Notes under the pieces: generated by a model | Told to the model about the DNA's origin: nothing | What the model saw: only the letters and a program-made list of their open reading frames with translations | Databases searched by the model: none | Assembly (NCBI GenBank): GCA_002104895.1 | Contig: MCFG01000125.1 | Span: forward strand, 75,001 to 139,000 | Source of the DNA: Anaeromyces robustus | Lineage: Eukaryota; Neocallimastigomycota; Neocallimastigomycetes; Neocallimastigales; Neocallimastigaceae | Direction of reading: 5' to 3' | DNA: 64,000 nucleotides | Shown: piece after piece, positions 36,947 to 51,296 of the stretch | How the letters are laid out: the number at the start of each line of letters is the position of its first letter | How positions within the stretch are numbered: the stretch's first letter is position 1 | Program-made: the position numbers and the translations under genes

Positions 36947-39275
36947 GATTAAAAAATAATAAAAAAATTTATATTATTGGTTTTTTTTTTTTTTTAAAAA
37001 AATTAAAAACTTTTATTATATATTATTAAAAAAGAAAAGAAAAAAAAAAGAATAATTTAAAAAGAAAAAATTAATCACTATATATATATATCTTATAATA
37101 TAAATATAGATAAAAATTTTATTTAACGCTTTTTTATTTTGAGTTTTGAATTTTTTTATTTTTTCTTTCTTTTTTTTTTTTTTTCTTGAAATATTTGTAT
37201 TATTTGTTATAATTTGATGTTATTTTGTATTATTTTAATTTAATTTTATATATAAATTTTTATATTATTTTTATTTTACTTTATATATTATTCTTTGTTT
37301 TATTTTAGTCTTTTTACTTTTATTTTTTAATAGATTATATAAAATTAATAACTAAGAAAAATGTTATTGTTTTTTAAAAAAATTTATATATATGTTTTAA
37401 CTACAAAAAATATATAATTATTTATTTAATATATCTTTTTTTTTTACTTGTTTTTTCTTTTTTTTTTTTTTTTTTAACAAAAATTATGATATTGTGTAAA
37501 TGGTAGGGTAACAAAATTTTTTTTTTATTTTTCAAAAAAAAAAGAAAAAGAAAAAGAAATAATATCAAAAAAAAATATTGATATGTTAGTTGAATAATAA
37601 TAATAATGTTATATTATGTTATATTATATTATATTTTATAATAATAATAATATATATATTTAAGTATTGTTAACAATTAATAAAAAAAGGAATAAGAAAT
37701 GAAAATTTTGAAATTATTATTATTATTTTTTTTTTGGGATGGATAATAAAAATATATAAAACAATATAATATTTTTTTTAAAAAGATAATTTATATAATT
37801 TATATATATATACCTTTCTTTTTTTTTTCTATCTCTCTCTCTTTTTTTTTTTTTTTTTTAATGATAATTGAAATTGAAAATTTCTTTTACTTAAAACAAA
37901 AAAATACTTCTTATTAAATAATATATATTATATATGAAAAAAAAGGGATAGACAGATAGTAAAAATTATCTTTAAAAGTAATTTATATATACTAAATATA
38001 TATATTTCTTTACATATATATTATTTTAACTTATTTTTATCATTAAAAAAATAAAGAAAAAAAAACAACCAAATGACTATACATATATATAATAGAATTT
38101 CAAAAATGAAATTCAAAATATATATATATATATATTAAAATTAAAAAATATATATATATATTTTTTTACTTACCTAATATATTTTAATTAAATATAAAAA
38201 AAGATATTATTTTAATAATAATAATAATGATATATAATTATTTAATTTTACGTGAACTTTAGTAAATATATTGAAGAAAAAAAAAAAAAAAAAGAAATTA
38301 AGTAGCTTGCTTGTATACTATAAGTGACAATGTATTAATTTTTTTTTTAAAAAAAAAAATAATAAATATTATATTGATTTCCTTTTTTTTATATATATAT
38401 ATCATATATATATAATTTTTTACATTTTATATCAAATAAAAAATTCTTTTATTTTTCACATTTTTGCTATAAATAATAATAAAATATTTCTATATTTTAT
38501 ATTATATATTTTAGCTTTAAGCCCTTTTTTTTTTTTTTTTTTTAAATTTAAAAATAAAAAAAAGAAAAAAATTTTTGAAATCCATTTATTAAATTAAAAG
38601 TATCCACATTCCCATAAAAAAATTTAATTAAAAATTTTAATTAAAAAATTTTTATTTTTTTTTATATTATTATAATTATTTTTTAAATTAAAAATAATTA
38701 TAATAATATAAAAAAAAAAAAAAGTTAAAAGTATATCACAAATATGTCATTTTTAAGAAACTGTATTTATATTTATTATTTAATTTTTTTTTATAATAAT
38801 ATATAATTACAAAATATTTTTGTATATATAAATAATATTTCTCTATGGAATATCGATCATAATTTTATGTATATATATATATATTTATTTATTTATTTAT
38901 TAATACTTTAATAATAATACATATTATTAATCGTTTTGTTTACTTTCATATTTAATTTTTTTTTTTTTTTTAAAATATTTATTACAGTAAAAATTTTTAT
39001 TAAAAACATTAATTAATGTATTATTTGAATAAATGAATAAATGTAATAAATATTATAAATGCAATAAATGTAATAAATGTAATTGTAATTACAATAGTTT
39101 TTGTTTGTCTTTATATCATTATATATTTGGTATAATAATATATATATATACTTGTTATAATTATTATAATATGTTATTTTTCTTTCTTTTTTTTTTTATC
39201 AAATCATTTTACACGTGATTTATATAATGAATATAGGTTTGAATCATTACATTTTTGTTTTTTTGTTTTTTTTTT
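36947..39275. other. AT-rich intergenic region
   Basis: Upstream region of the RhoGEF gene. It contains poly(A)/poly(T) runs, TA dinucleotide runs (for example near 38110-38160 and 38390-38415) and a degenerate aaatgtaat repeat near 39030-39085. No gene seen. Confidence 0.6.
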
Positions 39276-39790
39276 AGGCTAGGATTAATTTTTATTTTTA
39301 AATAATAAATTTAAGTGTAACATACATGTGAAAATATAGAAATTATATGTTAAAGTAAAGAATATATAATACATGAAATGCGAAATGCTAAGATAAACTT
39401 CACAAGAATAAGTCATCAACATAGTTAAGAATTGTATTTATATCTTTGTTCAATGATTTTAACAATTAAAAATCCAATGAAAAATATTTTACATATTTTT
39501 ACCCCACAACAAGAGAAGCTCATAGGAAAGTTTTCAAGAGTTGATTTACATTTTAACAGAATTTTTTAATTACATTAAAAAAAAAACCACTTTGTATTCT
39601 CATATTCCGGAAGAATTCAAGTTGATGTTGGGAAGGAATAGATTAAAGAAAGATATTTTATATATCTTTTTGGTAGTCCACCATATTTACATTCAATATA
39701 AATAATAGTTCTTTTAGTTGGATTTTTCGTTTCAGTATATCTATCTCTAAATACTTACTTTTAATTTTTTTTTTAAGGTACGAGATTTAG
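39276..39790 (-). mobile_element. LINE reverse-transcriptase remnant, copy C
   Basis: Read on the minus strand, this stretch contains GLPKRYI-like residues near 39660-39690. It then has a frame with LKSLNKDINTILNYVDDLFL at about 39408-39470, which matches the reverse-transcriptase catalytic YVDD box and its upstream helix. Stops interrupt it. The element ends on the minus strand in AATCCTAGCCTA followed by an A-run (T-run before 39276), nearly the same terminus as fragments A and D. It is a dead, truncated copy. Whether related sequence extends to about 40180 is unclear. Confidence 0.6.
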
Positions 39791-40908
39791 TCCATGGATA
39801 ATAATAATAATAATATTAATATTAATATTAATATAAATGATAATAATAATATAAATGATAATAATAATAATAATAATAACATATATTAAGAATGTTAATT
39901 AATTAGCTCTAGAATGTTATGTAATTAGTTCTTTAATAATACAAGAAGATTTTTTCCTCACTTATTAAAATAATAAATTTGAGCAATAACGTCAAAAAAT
40001 TTATTGAAAAGGGAGTAAATTAAAGTTCACAAGATATGGTATATAAGTAAGTTAAGTATTAGTGCAAATATTAAAGTTAATAGATTTGTATCCAAGACTC
40101 CAAAATAATAATTCTTTATTAAATCTAAATTGGACTCTTTTTTTTGATTCTATTTTTTTTTTGTGTTAGATTCATTATACACCTATCTCACATATAAGAT
40201 ATAATTATATATTATCAATAATAGACAGAAAAAAGAGCTTTTTTCATTTTTTTTTTTTTTTAATAAAGTTTATAAATATATCCTATATATATTATATATG
40301 TTATATATGTTATATATATCTTTATATATAACATAACATATACATGTAATATCATTAAATATTATAAATATTAATTAAACACATAAAATATATATATATA
40401 AAAAACAAAGAACTATAATTGTTTTTTTATTTTTTTTTTTTTTTTTTTATTCATTTATCTTTTTCTTTAAAAATAAAATAAAATTAAAAAAAAGAAATAG
40501 TATTTATGATGATACGATGTTATTATTATGATTAAAAATGATTTATATATTAAGTTTGTTGTTTTTTTTTTTTTTTTCTAAACTATTAATTATTAATATT
40601 ATAATAATAATGTTTACTTTTTTTTTATATATACAAAGTTATTTTAGAAAAATATTAAATAAAAAAAAAAAAGTAAAAAAAAAAAAGTAAAAAAAAAAAA
40701 AATGAAATATAACGAATATTAAATGTAATATTCATTTCTTAACTCTTTTCTTTTTCCTTTTTTTTTCTTCCTTTTTTTAATATTATTTTTTTTCCTTATA
40801 TAGATAAAACGAATTATTAATGTATTAATGCTTAAACTATTTAATGATAATAATAATTTATAATTCTTATTTTTTTTTTTTTTTTTTTTTTATAATTTAA
40901 AAAATAAA

Positions 40909-40939
<31 letters not shown>

Positions 40940-41130
40940 AAATAAATAAATAATATTAAAAATTATTATCTTTTATTATTATAAAAAAAAATAAAAATTA
41001 TATTTATTATTATTTTATAAATAAATAATTATTTATATAATTTTAGTGTAATTAATGCTTTTTTTTTTTTTCATTTTTTTTTGTTTTTTTCTTTTGTTGA
41101 TATTATTATTAATGATCTAAATTATTTAAT
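39791..41130. other. AT-rich intergenic region downstream of the protease
   Basis: Includes a TAA/TTAA repeat (about 39797-39885), a less AT-biased patch at about 39900-40180 that could be old transposon sequence, and long T-runs. No supported gene. Confidence 0.55.
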
Positions 41131-43069
41131 TTATTCTTCTTTTTCTTCAGGTGGATTAGAATAAATTAAACGGTTAGCAGATTCAGTCCAGAATGGTAAA
41201 CCCTTAATAACATTTGGAGTACTCATATCAATAATGAGTTGTTTAATTTCTTCTGGGGTCTTGTTTTCATGTTCTGGCATACTAAGTAATAAAGCAATTA
41301 AACCAGCAACGTGTGGACTGGCCATAGATGTACCAGAGATAGTATTAGTAGCGACTTTAGAACCAATCCAAGCAGAAGTAATGTAATGACCTGGAGCGAA
41401 GACATCAACACAGCTACCGTGGTTTGAGAACCAAGCCATACGATCATCCATGGTAGTAGCACCAACAGTGATAGCATTCTTGGCAGCAGCTGGAGAATAG
41501 TTACATGCATCAAGACCATCATTACCAGCAGCAACAGCAAATTGAATACCAGCCTTAACAGCTGCATCAACAACACGATCTAAAGCACGACTACGACCAC
41601 CACCTAAACTCATATTGGCGGCAGATTTAACAATAATCTTTGGTCCATCATCATCACCAAGTTCTTCATTTTGTTTTTCAGCTTCTTCAACACGTTGTTT
41701 ATGATGTTCAACAGCAAATTCAATACCCTTAATAACATCACTCATAGAACCAGAACCATTGGAACGTAAGACCTTTACAGCAACAATATTGGCTAATTTA
41801 GCTACACCATACTTCTTACCTGCTACAGTACCAGCAACGTGGGTACCATGACCATTACCATCAACATCTTCATCATCTTCTGGAATAGTTGCACCCTATT
41901 TTTTAAATATTAGAATGAGTTATGAATAATAAATATTGAAAAAAAAAATAAAACATTAATAAAATAATTTATACAAATAATAATAATTACAATAATAATA
42001 ATAATAATTATGATAATGATAATAATAATGATAATGACAAATAACAGTAATTTTAATATTAATTATTATTATTATTATTATATTATTATATAATTGTTAT
42101 TCTTATAATAAATATTAAAATTTACTAATTGCTATTCTCATTAAATAAAATGAAATATTTTTTTTTTTTTATTTTAATTTAGTATTAACTAAAATAACTT
42201 ACCCAAACTGCTCTTCCATCAAAATCGACATGGTTAACATTGACACCAGTATCAATAATATAAACAGTAACATTTCTACCAGCTGCTTCATTGTAAGCAT
42301 ACTTTTTGTATTCTTCTTCAGTATCTGGTTTTGAACGGTGGGCAATACGTGAGAGACCCCATGGTGCATCAGTATCAACATCTAATGCATGAACAATTTG
42401 ATCTTTTTCAACATAGGCAACCTATTTTTATTATTAATTATTATTATTAAATTAATATTTTATTAATAAATCTTATACGCATATATATATATTTTTTTGT
42501 TTTTTTTTTTTGTTTTTTTTTTTTTGTTTTTTTTTTTATTATTTATTTATTTTTTTTTATTTTTTATTCATTTTTTTTATTCATTTTCTATTCATTCTAT
42601 TTTTTTTTTTTTTTGTTATATAATCTAACAAATAAAATAGATTATAATTTTATTATTATTATTACTATTATAGAGTAAAAAAAAAACTTACTTCATCACT
42701 TGTTCTAATTTTTTCAATAGTATCTTGTGAGAATTTACCAGCATAACCACGGAATTGAGAATGTAAATCAAAAACATGTTTAATTTTTTCTTCTGGTTCT
42801 TTACCATTTGAAGAAGTTTGAAGAAGATTAAGTAACCAAGTAGTGTGCTTTGAAGAATTCATAATATTTATATTGTCTTTAAAAACAACAATATAATTAT
42901 CAGAAATTTCTTCAGCATCTATTGAAGAGTAAAGTGGTGCAACATTTTTTGAAGAATAAGAAAGAATTTCATCCTTATTTCCTTCATCTTGAATATGTAA
43001 TTGACCAGTAATCATACCAAGAGATGGTAAGATAAGACTAGTTAAACTGACAAAAGTGAAGAATTTCAT
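41131..43069 (-). CDS. Secreted subtilisin-like serine protease (peptidase S8, proteinase K/cerevisin type)
   Basis: Three exons (43069-42692, 42421-42203, 41895-41131) with GT-AG introns of 270 and 307 bp, all phase 0, give 453 residues. Residues 1-18 form a signal peptide. About 55-140 form an inhibitor I9-type propeptide (NYIVVFKD... YVEKDQIVHALD), normally removed autocatalytically. The catalytic triad is visible: Asp183 in YIIDTGV, His215 in GHGTHVAGT and Ser389 in GTSMASPH; the oxyanion Asn is 324 in AAGNDG. The active-site blocks are split by the introns (Asp in exon 2; His, Asn and Ser in exon 3). An unusual feature is a charged insert of about 25 residues (VEHHKQRVEEAEKQNEELGD) before the KIIVKSAANMSLGGG strand, and the protein ends PPEEKEE. 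Likely an endopeptidase acting in the vacuole or outside the cell. The specific ortholog is not assigned. Confidence 0.92.
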
Positions 43070-44396
43070 TTTTTTTATATTTTATTTTATTTTATTTATT
43101 TAAAAAAAGAAAGATTATGTATTTATTTATTATTGTTTATTTATTATTATTATTTTACTATTTGTGTCTTATTTATTATTTTAATTATATTTCTTGATTA
43201 ATTTTGTTTTATTATAATTATATTTTTATTTTATTTTATTATTTTTTTTATAGTTTTCTTATTATTGATAAATTTATTCCTTCCTTATTATTAATGAGAA
43301 TATAAAAAAAATTAAAATAAATTAATTATTTATTATATATTATTAAAATATGACTTTAAAAATATTATAAAATAAAATATTATAATTTATTATATACTTA
43401 CTATTTATTTACAAATTATTAAAAATGGTAAACTTTATATAATATTACAAATTTAATTATATATGTATATATTATATAAAGATTTACTTATATATTTCTT
43501 TTTTTTTATACTTTTTTATTATTTTACTTTTTTTTTATTTAGTTTTTCATTTATTTATTTTTTTCTTATTTTCTTTTATATATATATATAAATCAAATTT
43601 TAAAGATGAAAGTCGGTTTATTATTTTGTTTTTTTTTTTTTGTTTTTTGTTTTTTGTTTTTTAATATTTAAAAGAGAAAAAAAATTTTTTTTTTGTGATA
43701 TAAAGTAATTAAAAAAAAAAATTATTATTATTATTATTATTATTATTAATTGTTAATATTATTTATAAATATTTATATTAATAATTAAATTTTATTATTA
43801 TTATAATATTTATTTGTAAAATATATTTACTTGTTATTTTATTTATTAATTATTTATTTTATTATTAATTTCCTTAAAGTTCAAAAAAAAAAAAAAAAAA
43901 ATTTAAAAAAATTAAAATTTTTATATAAAATAATTTTTTTAATATAAAATTAATTATTTATTTAAATAATAGAAAAAAAAATTTTTTTTTCTTAATAAAA
44001 TAAAAATTATTAAAAAAATTAAAAAAAATTATTTTAAACACCAAATTCTTTTATATTTATATATTTTCATAATTAATATATTAAAATTATATATTACAAT
44101 ATATAAATTTAAATATTTAATATAAATAATATATTACTTTAATATATTATCTTTTTTAATATATTACAATAGATTTACATTATTAAAAATTATTACTTAA
44201 TATTTGTTTTAATTGATAAGAAAGATTAGGTTAAAGAAAATAAAACTAAAAGTATTAATAATAAATAAATAAATAAATAATAATTAAATAAATAATTTAA
44301 TAATAAATAAATGGATAATAAATTAATTAATTTTTTTAAGTAATATTATATTTTAAATAATAAATAATAATAATAAATAATAATAATAATAATAAT

Positions 44397-44427
<31 letters not shown>

Positions 44428-47400
44428 CAATTTTAAAATTTTAAATTTTATTTTTTTCTTAATAAATATTTATAATATATTTATAATATAAGTATTTATT
44501 TTAATTTAATTAAAATATTACATATATTGCAATTTAATAGAATATGCAATCAAATCTCAATAATAAATGAAATATTATATTAACAAGTTATTTTACCACC
44601 ATTTTTTCTTTTTTTTTTTAAAATTTTAAATAATATTTAAAATTTTAAATATTTTTTTATATATAATATATTATTTATATACGGAAAATAAAATAATATA
44701 TTATAATCTAATCTATTTATAATATAAATTATTGATATAAATTAAAATTAGTATTCTTTTTTAATTTATTTTGAATAATATTTTAATATATCTCTCACTA
44801 TGCCTACAATATAGTTATTAATATATTCATAATAAATAAAATTATATTTTAATATAAACTTCTTTTTTATTATCAATGTTTAAACTAATAATAAAAAATT
44901 AAATAATTTTAATATATTAAATTTATTATAAATATATTTAAAATATATTTAAAATAATATATTAAAATATACTTTGTTTTAGGTATATTTATATTAAAAA
45001 GTTTTAATATTTTTCCTTTTTAACTCTTTAAGAATAATTAATAATAATTAATTATGACATTTATAACTATTAATAATAGATATAATTAAAACAGAGTGAA
45101 TGAATGAATAAATGAATATATTAATTATTAGTTAATAATAAAATATTAAATCATCATCTTTTCATTATTAAGCTTTTTTAAATACGATATATAAAAGAGA
45201 TTTTGTATGATTATGAGTATCTGTAATAATTATGGTATTTTATCATATTTAAATTGTATATTTTAATATTTTATTTAAAAATTTAACTCCTTTTTGATAG
45301 TATAAAAAAGAATCAACAACATAAAAAATAAAATAAAAAAAAAAATCAAAATTATTTGCTAACTATATAAACTTTGATTTTTGAATTAATCATATATATA
45401 TATATTTTTTTGTATTTAAAAATAGTAATATATCATAAAGTTATTTGATTTAGTTTATTTTTATTTTAATATTATCCTTTGATTTAATAGAACTTCATCT
45501 TTATATATTTATATATATATGTATATTTGGTTTATCATTTATTTTTATGCGTTTAGATAAAAAAAAAGAAAATGAAATTATATTAAATATATTGTTTTGT
45601 TGTCCATCGTTTTCATTATTAGTAATAATTTATATACTGATTTTTTTAATACAAAATAATTCGTTCATTTGATATATTAAGTATGTTAAAAAAAATATCC
45701 ATAAAAAAATAAAATGATTTTATTTTATTTTTTTTAAATATATTTTCATTATTTTGATCAAATAAAAATGACTGGTAACAAAATAATATAAAGGTATTAT
45801 AAAGTAATTAAATTCAATAATTATAATAATAATAATAATAAAGTAAGGAGGTTAAATTATAAAACAATTATTAATTCTATCATAAAATAAATTATTATCT
45901 TTTAATATAAAGATAGTAATTATCATCATAATAATAAACATAATATTAATAAATTTAATAATAATAATAATAATAAATTTAATTATTAATTATTGTTTTG
46001 TTTGTTGTTTTATTTAAACAAGATAAGATATATATATATATAAAAATAAAAATAAAAAAAGAACAAAATAAAATAAAATAAAATAAAATAAAAAAATTTA
46101 CGAATGACCATCTTTAATTTATTAAAATAAAAGTCATATTATCTCAAAAATAGTAAAAATAATAAATAAAATTAATTTATTTGATTTTTTTTTTATATAT
46201 TTATTTAATTGATAATTAAAAAAAATTTTTTTTTTTTTATTATAGATTTATAAATAATTATAATTTATAATATTTTTTTTTAATATTCATTATTATTTAT
46301 ATATATATATATTATTTTTAATAATGAAAAAAAACTCTTCATATATATATTTTTATGATTCTTATTTTATTATTTAAACTAAACCATAAATATTAATATA
46401 TTTTTATTAATTAAACATTATAAAAGTGAATTTTTTTATTATTAAAAAAATTATATGTAACTAAAAGTAAAAGTAACAAAATAGTTTATAATTAAAAAAA
46501 AATATTGTTTTTCTTAATTATTACTATTGAATATTTAATAATTTTAATTTAAAAACCAAAATTAATTTTAAAAAAAAAATATTAATATATTAAATATATT
46601 TCTTAAGAATAATAACATATCATTAATAAGAATAAAGAATTAATAATAAATATGAAAATAACATATAATTCTTTATTATTATTAATTAATATTATTTATT
46701 CTTATTAATTATATTAAGATTAATTTAAAAAAATAATATTTAATATACACACGTGAATAAATGATAAATGCTTTTATGTGTTTTAACAAACAACAAAAGA
46801 AATTAAAAATTAGTGAATAAAAAGAAAAATAGAAAAAAATTAAATGTTATTACAAATTTAATTAGTTATAAATTAATATAATTATTTTATATTTATTATT
46901 TTATATTTATTATAATTAATATACTTTCTTATTCCTATTTTTTTTTCTTTTCTTATATTTTATTCTTATTTCTTAATAATTATTCTTTGATTTAATGTAA
47001 ATTGTAATTTAATGAATAATACATAATACAATTTAGAATTAAAAAAATAATTTTTAAGAAAAAAAAAAAATAAAAAAACTCATATGTTCAAAGAAATATG
47101 ATTTGAAAAGAAAGAAAGAAATCAAACATATAAGAAAGTTAATTAATTATGGATGATTTATAAGAAAAAAAAAAAGAAAGATAAAATGAAAAAAAGGAGT
47201 AATAAATGAAAGAAAATCTATTTAATTATGGAAGAATCATAATTTTAAATAAAATGATTAAATATATATTTTTAAAAGTGTTTTGTTTTTTTTTCATTTT
47301 TTAAAAAAGAATAAAAATATATACAATTTTTTTTATATTAATGACATGATATAATGATTCATTTATAATATATTATTATTATTATTTATTCTAATATGAT

Positions 47401-47818
47401 AAAACTGCTGAGATGAAAAATACATAATGAATAATAAATAATAAATAACATAATATTATAAATGTTTTAACAAATTATATATAATATAAAATAAATAATA
47501 TAATAATATAAATAATATATAAAATAAATAAGTTTTTTTTTTTTTTTTTTAAATTTTAATATTTTAATTCTATATAATTTATTATAAAATATATTTATTA
47601 TATATTTATTTTTATATTACTAATAAAAATAATTTTTGTTTGTTAAGTCATACATTCAAATGATTCATATACTTTAAAATTTTTAATATAAAAATATTTA
47701 TTATTTTTCCTTTTTTTTTTTTTTTAAATATAATAATTATTTATAATAATAATATATTATAAAATATAAACAGACAAAAATTAAAAAAGAAAAAGTGGCA
47801 TTTATTTATATATACTTT

Positions 47819-47849
<31 letters not shown>

Positions 47850-48792
47850 GTAATATATTCATTAATATAATAAATTGTTTGCTTTAGTTAAAAAAAAAAT
47901 TATAATATGATTTTATGTCATAATTAAAAAATGAACAATTAATTAATAAAAAAAAATGTTAATAATATAAAGAATGGAGTCAAAAATTTTTTAAAAAATA
48001 CCACTTATTAAATTTTAATTAATTAAATTGAAAATAAAAATTTAATAAAATGATAAAAAAAAATTGCTTATTTTTATGTTAATTAAATGAATAAACATTT
48101 ATAATATTACAAAATTTTAACTATTTTTGTTATTATAAGATATTTTTTTATTGTTATATATGATGTTTTTGAAAGAAACCTTTCTTTTTTTTTTCAATTT
48201 ATTATTTTAAAAAAAGAATACCTAATATTTCTTTTTGACTTTCTTTTTTTAGTGAATTAGTTTATATTTTCATTTAACCAAACCTTTTTTTTTTTTTTTT
48301 TTATAGATAATGATTTTAAATATATTTTAAATATGAATATAAGAAAAAAATTTATTTGTCCAATTTAAAAAATTTTTAAAAATTCGTTCTTTATTTGTTC
48401 AATAAAAGTTTTTTTTTAAAAATTCATTTTATTTATTATATTTATTATATTTCTTTATTTTCCTTTCTTTTTTTTTTTTTTTTTTTTTTTTTGACTTGTT
48501 TTCATATTATTTTTTTTAATAATATGTAAATATTTATAATACAGAAAAATAAAATTCTTTTTACTTATTAGTTAATAATCAATTTTCTAACTTTGTACAT
48601 GATAGCATGTAAAATTTGTGAAAAAAAATAATATAATAATAAAATTTAAAATCTTAAATTCAATAAATAAAAAAAAATATAAATTTAATATAAATTTATA
48701 TTATTCAATATATATAACTGAATATTATTTTTTATAAATTACTAATATAAATTTTTTGTTATGATGTAAAAGAAATTGAAATTTCCCTTTTT
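43070..48792. other. Long AT-rich intergenic region
   Basis: About 5.7 kb without a supported gene. It contains homopolymers, TAAA/TAA microsatellites (for example 44260-44430) and TATA runs. No tRNA, transposon terminus or conserved coding block was recognised. Confidence 0.6.
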
Positions 48793-48978
48793 ATAGTAGT
48801 AGTAGTAGTAGTAGTAGTAGTAATAGTAGTAGTAGTAGTGGTAGTAGTAATAATAGTGGTAGTAGCAATAATAGTGGTAGTAGTAATAATAGTGGTAGTA
48901 GTAATAGTGGTAGTAGTAATAGTAGTAGTAGTAGGAATAGTGGTAGTAGTAATAGTAGTAGTAGTAAGAATAGTGGTA
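48793..48978 (+). repeat. AGT-rich trinucleotide tract, linker-like if translated
   Basis: An imperfect AGT/AAT/GGT array. On the plus strand it reads as an open Ser/Asn/Gly stretch with the pattern SSSGSSNNSGSSNN, ending GNYLFVDK and a stop, and it is preceded by ccctttttatag, which resembles an acceptor site. Ser/Asn/Gly linkers are typical of multidomain secreted enzymes in gut fungi, but no domain is found on either side. It could be a relic linker or a plain microsatellite. Confidence 0.6.
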
Positions 48979-50389
48979 ATTACTTATTTGTAGATAAATA
49001 GTAGGTACAAATAAAGTTAAAGTCATACTACTTGTAGAAACTGACCATGTTTATTTAATTTAAATAGTTGAAAATTTATGGGTATCATACAGCATCAAAA
49101 GAATTATATATTCAATGACGATAATTACCTGATTATTTTCATATTAGTAATACTAATATGAAAAATTAATTTTTTATATATTAAATATAGTATTGAATAA
49201 CTAACAAATTAAATAATATTTTGTAAAAAAAAAAATTTTAAAATAAAATGTAATTTAAAATATATGATGCTACAAAAATATTTTTTTTTTCTTTTAATAC
49301 AATAAAATTAAGACGAAACTAATAAAAAGGCAATTTTTTTTATTTATTTAGTATTACTAAAATTATTAAACTAAAATTCTAACAATAATATAAAAATAAA
49401 TAACATTATATTTTGTAAAAAAAAAAAAAAAATAAAATAAAATAAAACTAATTTGTATCTCTATTAAAAATTATTAATTTTTTTATACTTATTATATTTC
49501 ATTACGTTAACTAATTATAATTATATGCCAAATGATTATTATAAAAAAAAAAGATTTATTATTTTATTTTATTCATAGTTAGAAATGATGATACTTGTTA
49601 ATTATAAATTATAACACTTTTCATATCTACTAACTTATTATCTCATATTATAATTTTTCTTTTGAATAATTATTAATAAAAATTAACTCAATAGATATAA
49701 ATATTTAGTACTTAAATCACCATATAATTGTCATCTTTTAATAATTAAATAATTAAATAATAAATAATATTTACTAATTACATATAGTGTATGAATGAAT
49801 TATATTATACTATATTATAGTATAGTATACTTTGGTTTGATAACATCATAAAGATTTATTGATAGTTACATTTTCTATATATATCTTATAACTTAAAAAA
49901 AATGATATATATAATTAAATAATAATAATAGGTATATAATTATAAAAAAATGTAAAAATACACATTGTATATATTAGATTTATATATATTAAAAGTATTG
50001 TTTATAATACATTTTTTTTTTATTTCGATTCCTTTAATTTTATTTTATACCTATATTACGAATTTAAATTAGAAAAAAATTATTATTTATTCTTTTATAA
50101 AAATAAAATAAATATATTTAAAAAAAAAAGATATATATATAATATATATCTTTTCATTTATGTATAATGTTTTGTTTTGTTTTTTAAGGTATCGTAATTT
50201 TCAAATATATAATATAATATTATTCATGGAATATTTTAAGTTTATTTTAATGATGTCAAGATAATTATTAATCACTATTTGTAACAATGGATAATTTTTA
50301 TTATCATTTTTTGGACTAATATTTTATTTAATTATTAATAGATTATTGGATTGAGTATAATCCATAAAACACTTTATGATTGCAAAGTT
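48979..50389. other. Intergenic region with short palindrome
   Basis: AT-rich sequence with no gene. It has a 14-bp-arm palindrome at 49136-49164 and otherwise short direct repeats only. Confidence 0.5.
49136..49164. repeat. 14-bp-arm palindrome with single-base centre
   Basis: ttttcatattagta and its exact reverse complement surround one A. It may extrude as a tight hairpin; function unknown. Confidence 0.9.
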
Positions 50390-50506
50390 ATTGTTGGTTA
50401 AGACATATAATATTAGATCATTTTCATTTTCTTTTTCATTTTTTTTTATTGTTGATTAAGACATATAATATTAGACCATCTTCTTTTTCATTTTTTTTTT
50501 TTTTGC
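50390..50506. repeat. 58-bp tandem duplication
   Basis: attgttggttaagacatata at 50390 recurs as attgttgattaagacatata at 50448, followed by similar ttagaycat and T-rich sequence. Two copies only. Confidence 0.8.
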
Positions 50507-50629
50507 TTTTTTGAATTTAAGTCAAGAGAAATAGTAGATTATTATCATGATTCATTTGATTATTGATATTTAAAATAATATTTTTAAAGTATTTGTATTT
50601 TCTAATAATCGATTTAAATCATCTTTAGT

Positions 50630-51259
50630 CGTAGTCTCTAATAATTGGTTTTTTTTCATCTTTAGTTTTTTTTTTTGCAAGTAAAGGTTTTGTTTCATTT
50701 TTGTTGGTTAAAGAAAAGCATTAAATCGGATTCATTAATTCTATATCATTAATAAATTTGAAAAAGTTAATAATAATAAAAGAATAAAAGTTTTTTCCCG
50801 GTGATATTCATATAATAATTTTATTGATAATGAAAATTCTTGCCCCGATAATGTTCATATAATAATTTTATTGATATTTAAATCATTTTTTAATGGATAT
50901 CTCTAATAATTGTTTTTTTTCTTTAGTTTTTTTTTTTTTTTGCAATGTAAAAGTTTCGTTTCGTTTCATTTTAATTTATTAATGGTATACCATTAATAAG
51001 GATTCATTAATTCTATATTATTAATAAATTTGAAAAACTTATTAATAATAAAAGTTTTTGCCCGGTGATATTCATATAATAATTTTATTGATAATGAAAA
51101 TTCTTGCCCTGATAATGTTCATATAATAATGAAAAATTCTTACTCAGTAATATTCATATAATAATTTTATTAATAATGAAAGTTTTTGCCCCGATAATGT
51201 TCATATAATAATTTTATTGATAATAAAAAAAAATTCTTGCCTTTTGCCTGAGAGTGCTC

Positions 51260-51270
<11 letters not shown>
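50630..51270. repeat. Composite tandem repeat with ~40-50 bp subunits
   Basis: Two successive ~260-bp blocks (about 50630-50890 and 50893-51120) share ctctaataattg, gattcattaattctatat and attaataaatttgaaaaa. Each ends in subunits of the form cttgccccgataatgttcat then ataataattttattgataa, which recur about eight times from 50795 to 51262. Units are less AT-biased than their surroundings and contain recurring cccgg/ccccg steps. No coding frame persists across copies. Confidence 0.8.

Positions 51271-51296
<26 letters not shown>

Noticed and set aside
39033-39218. Cys/Asn/Lys-rich open frame
   Set aside because: It is a translation of a degenerate aaatgtaat repeat, and the cysteines come from the repeat unit, not a domain.
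41298-42381. Extra minus-strand frames overlapping the protease (41298-41576, 42199-42381)
   Set aside because: They are alternative frames of the protease exons, whose own frame carries the full catalytic triad and propeptide.
48742-49026. Tyr-rich minus-strand open frame
   Set aside because: It is the complement of an AGT microsatellite. The plus-strand Ser/Gly/Asn reading is at least as plausible, and neither has a domain.
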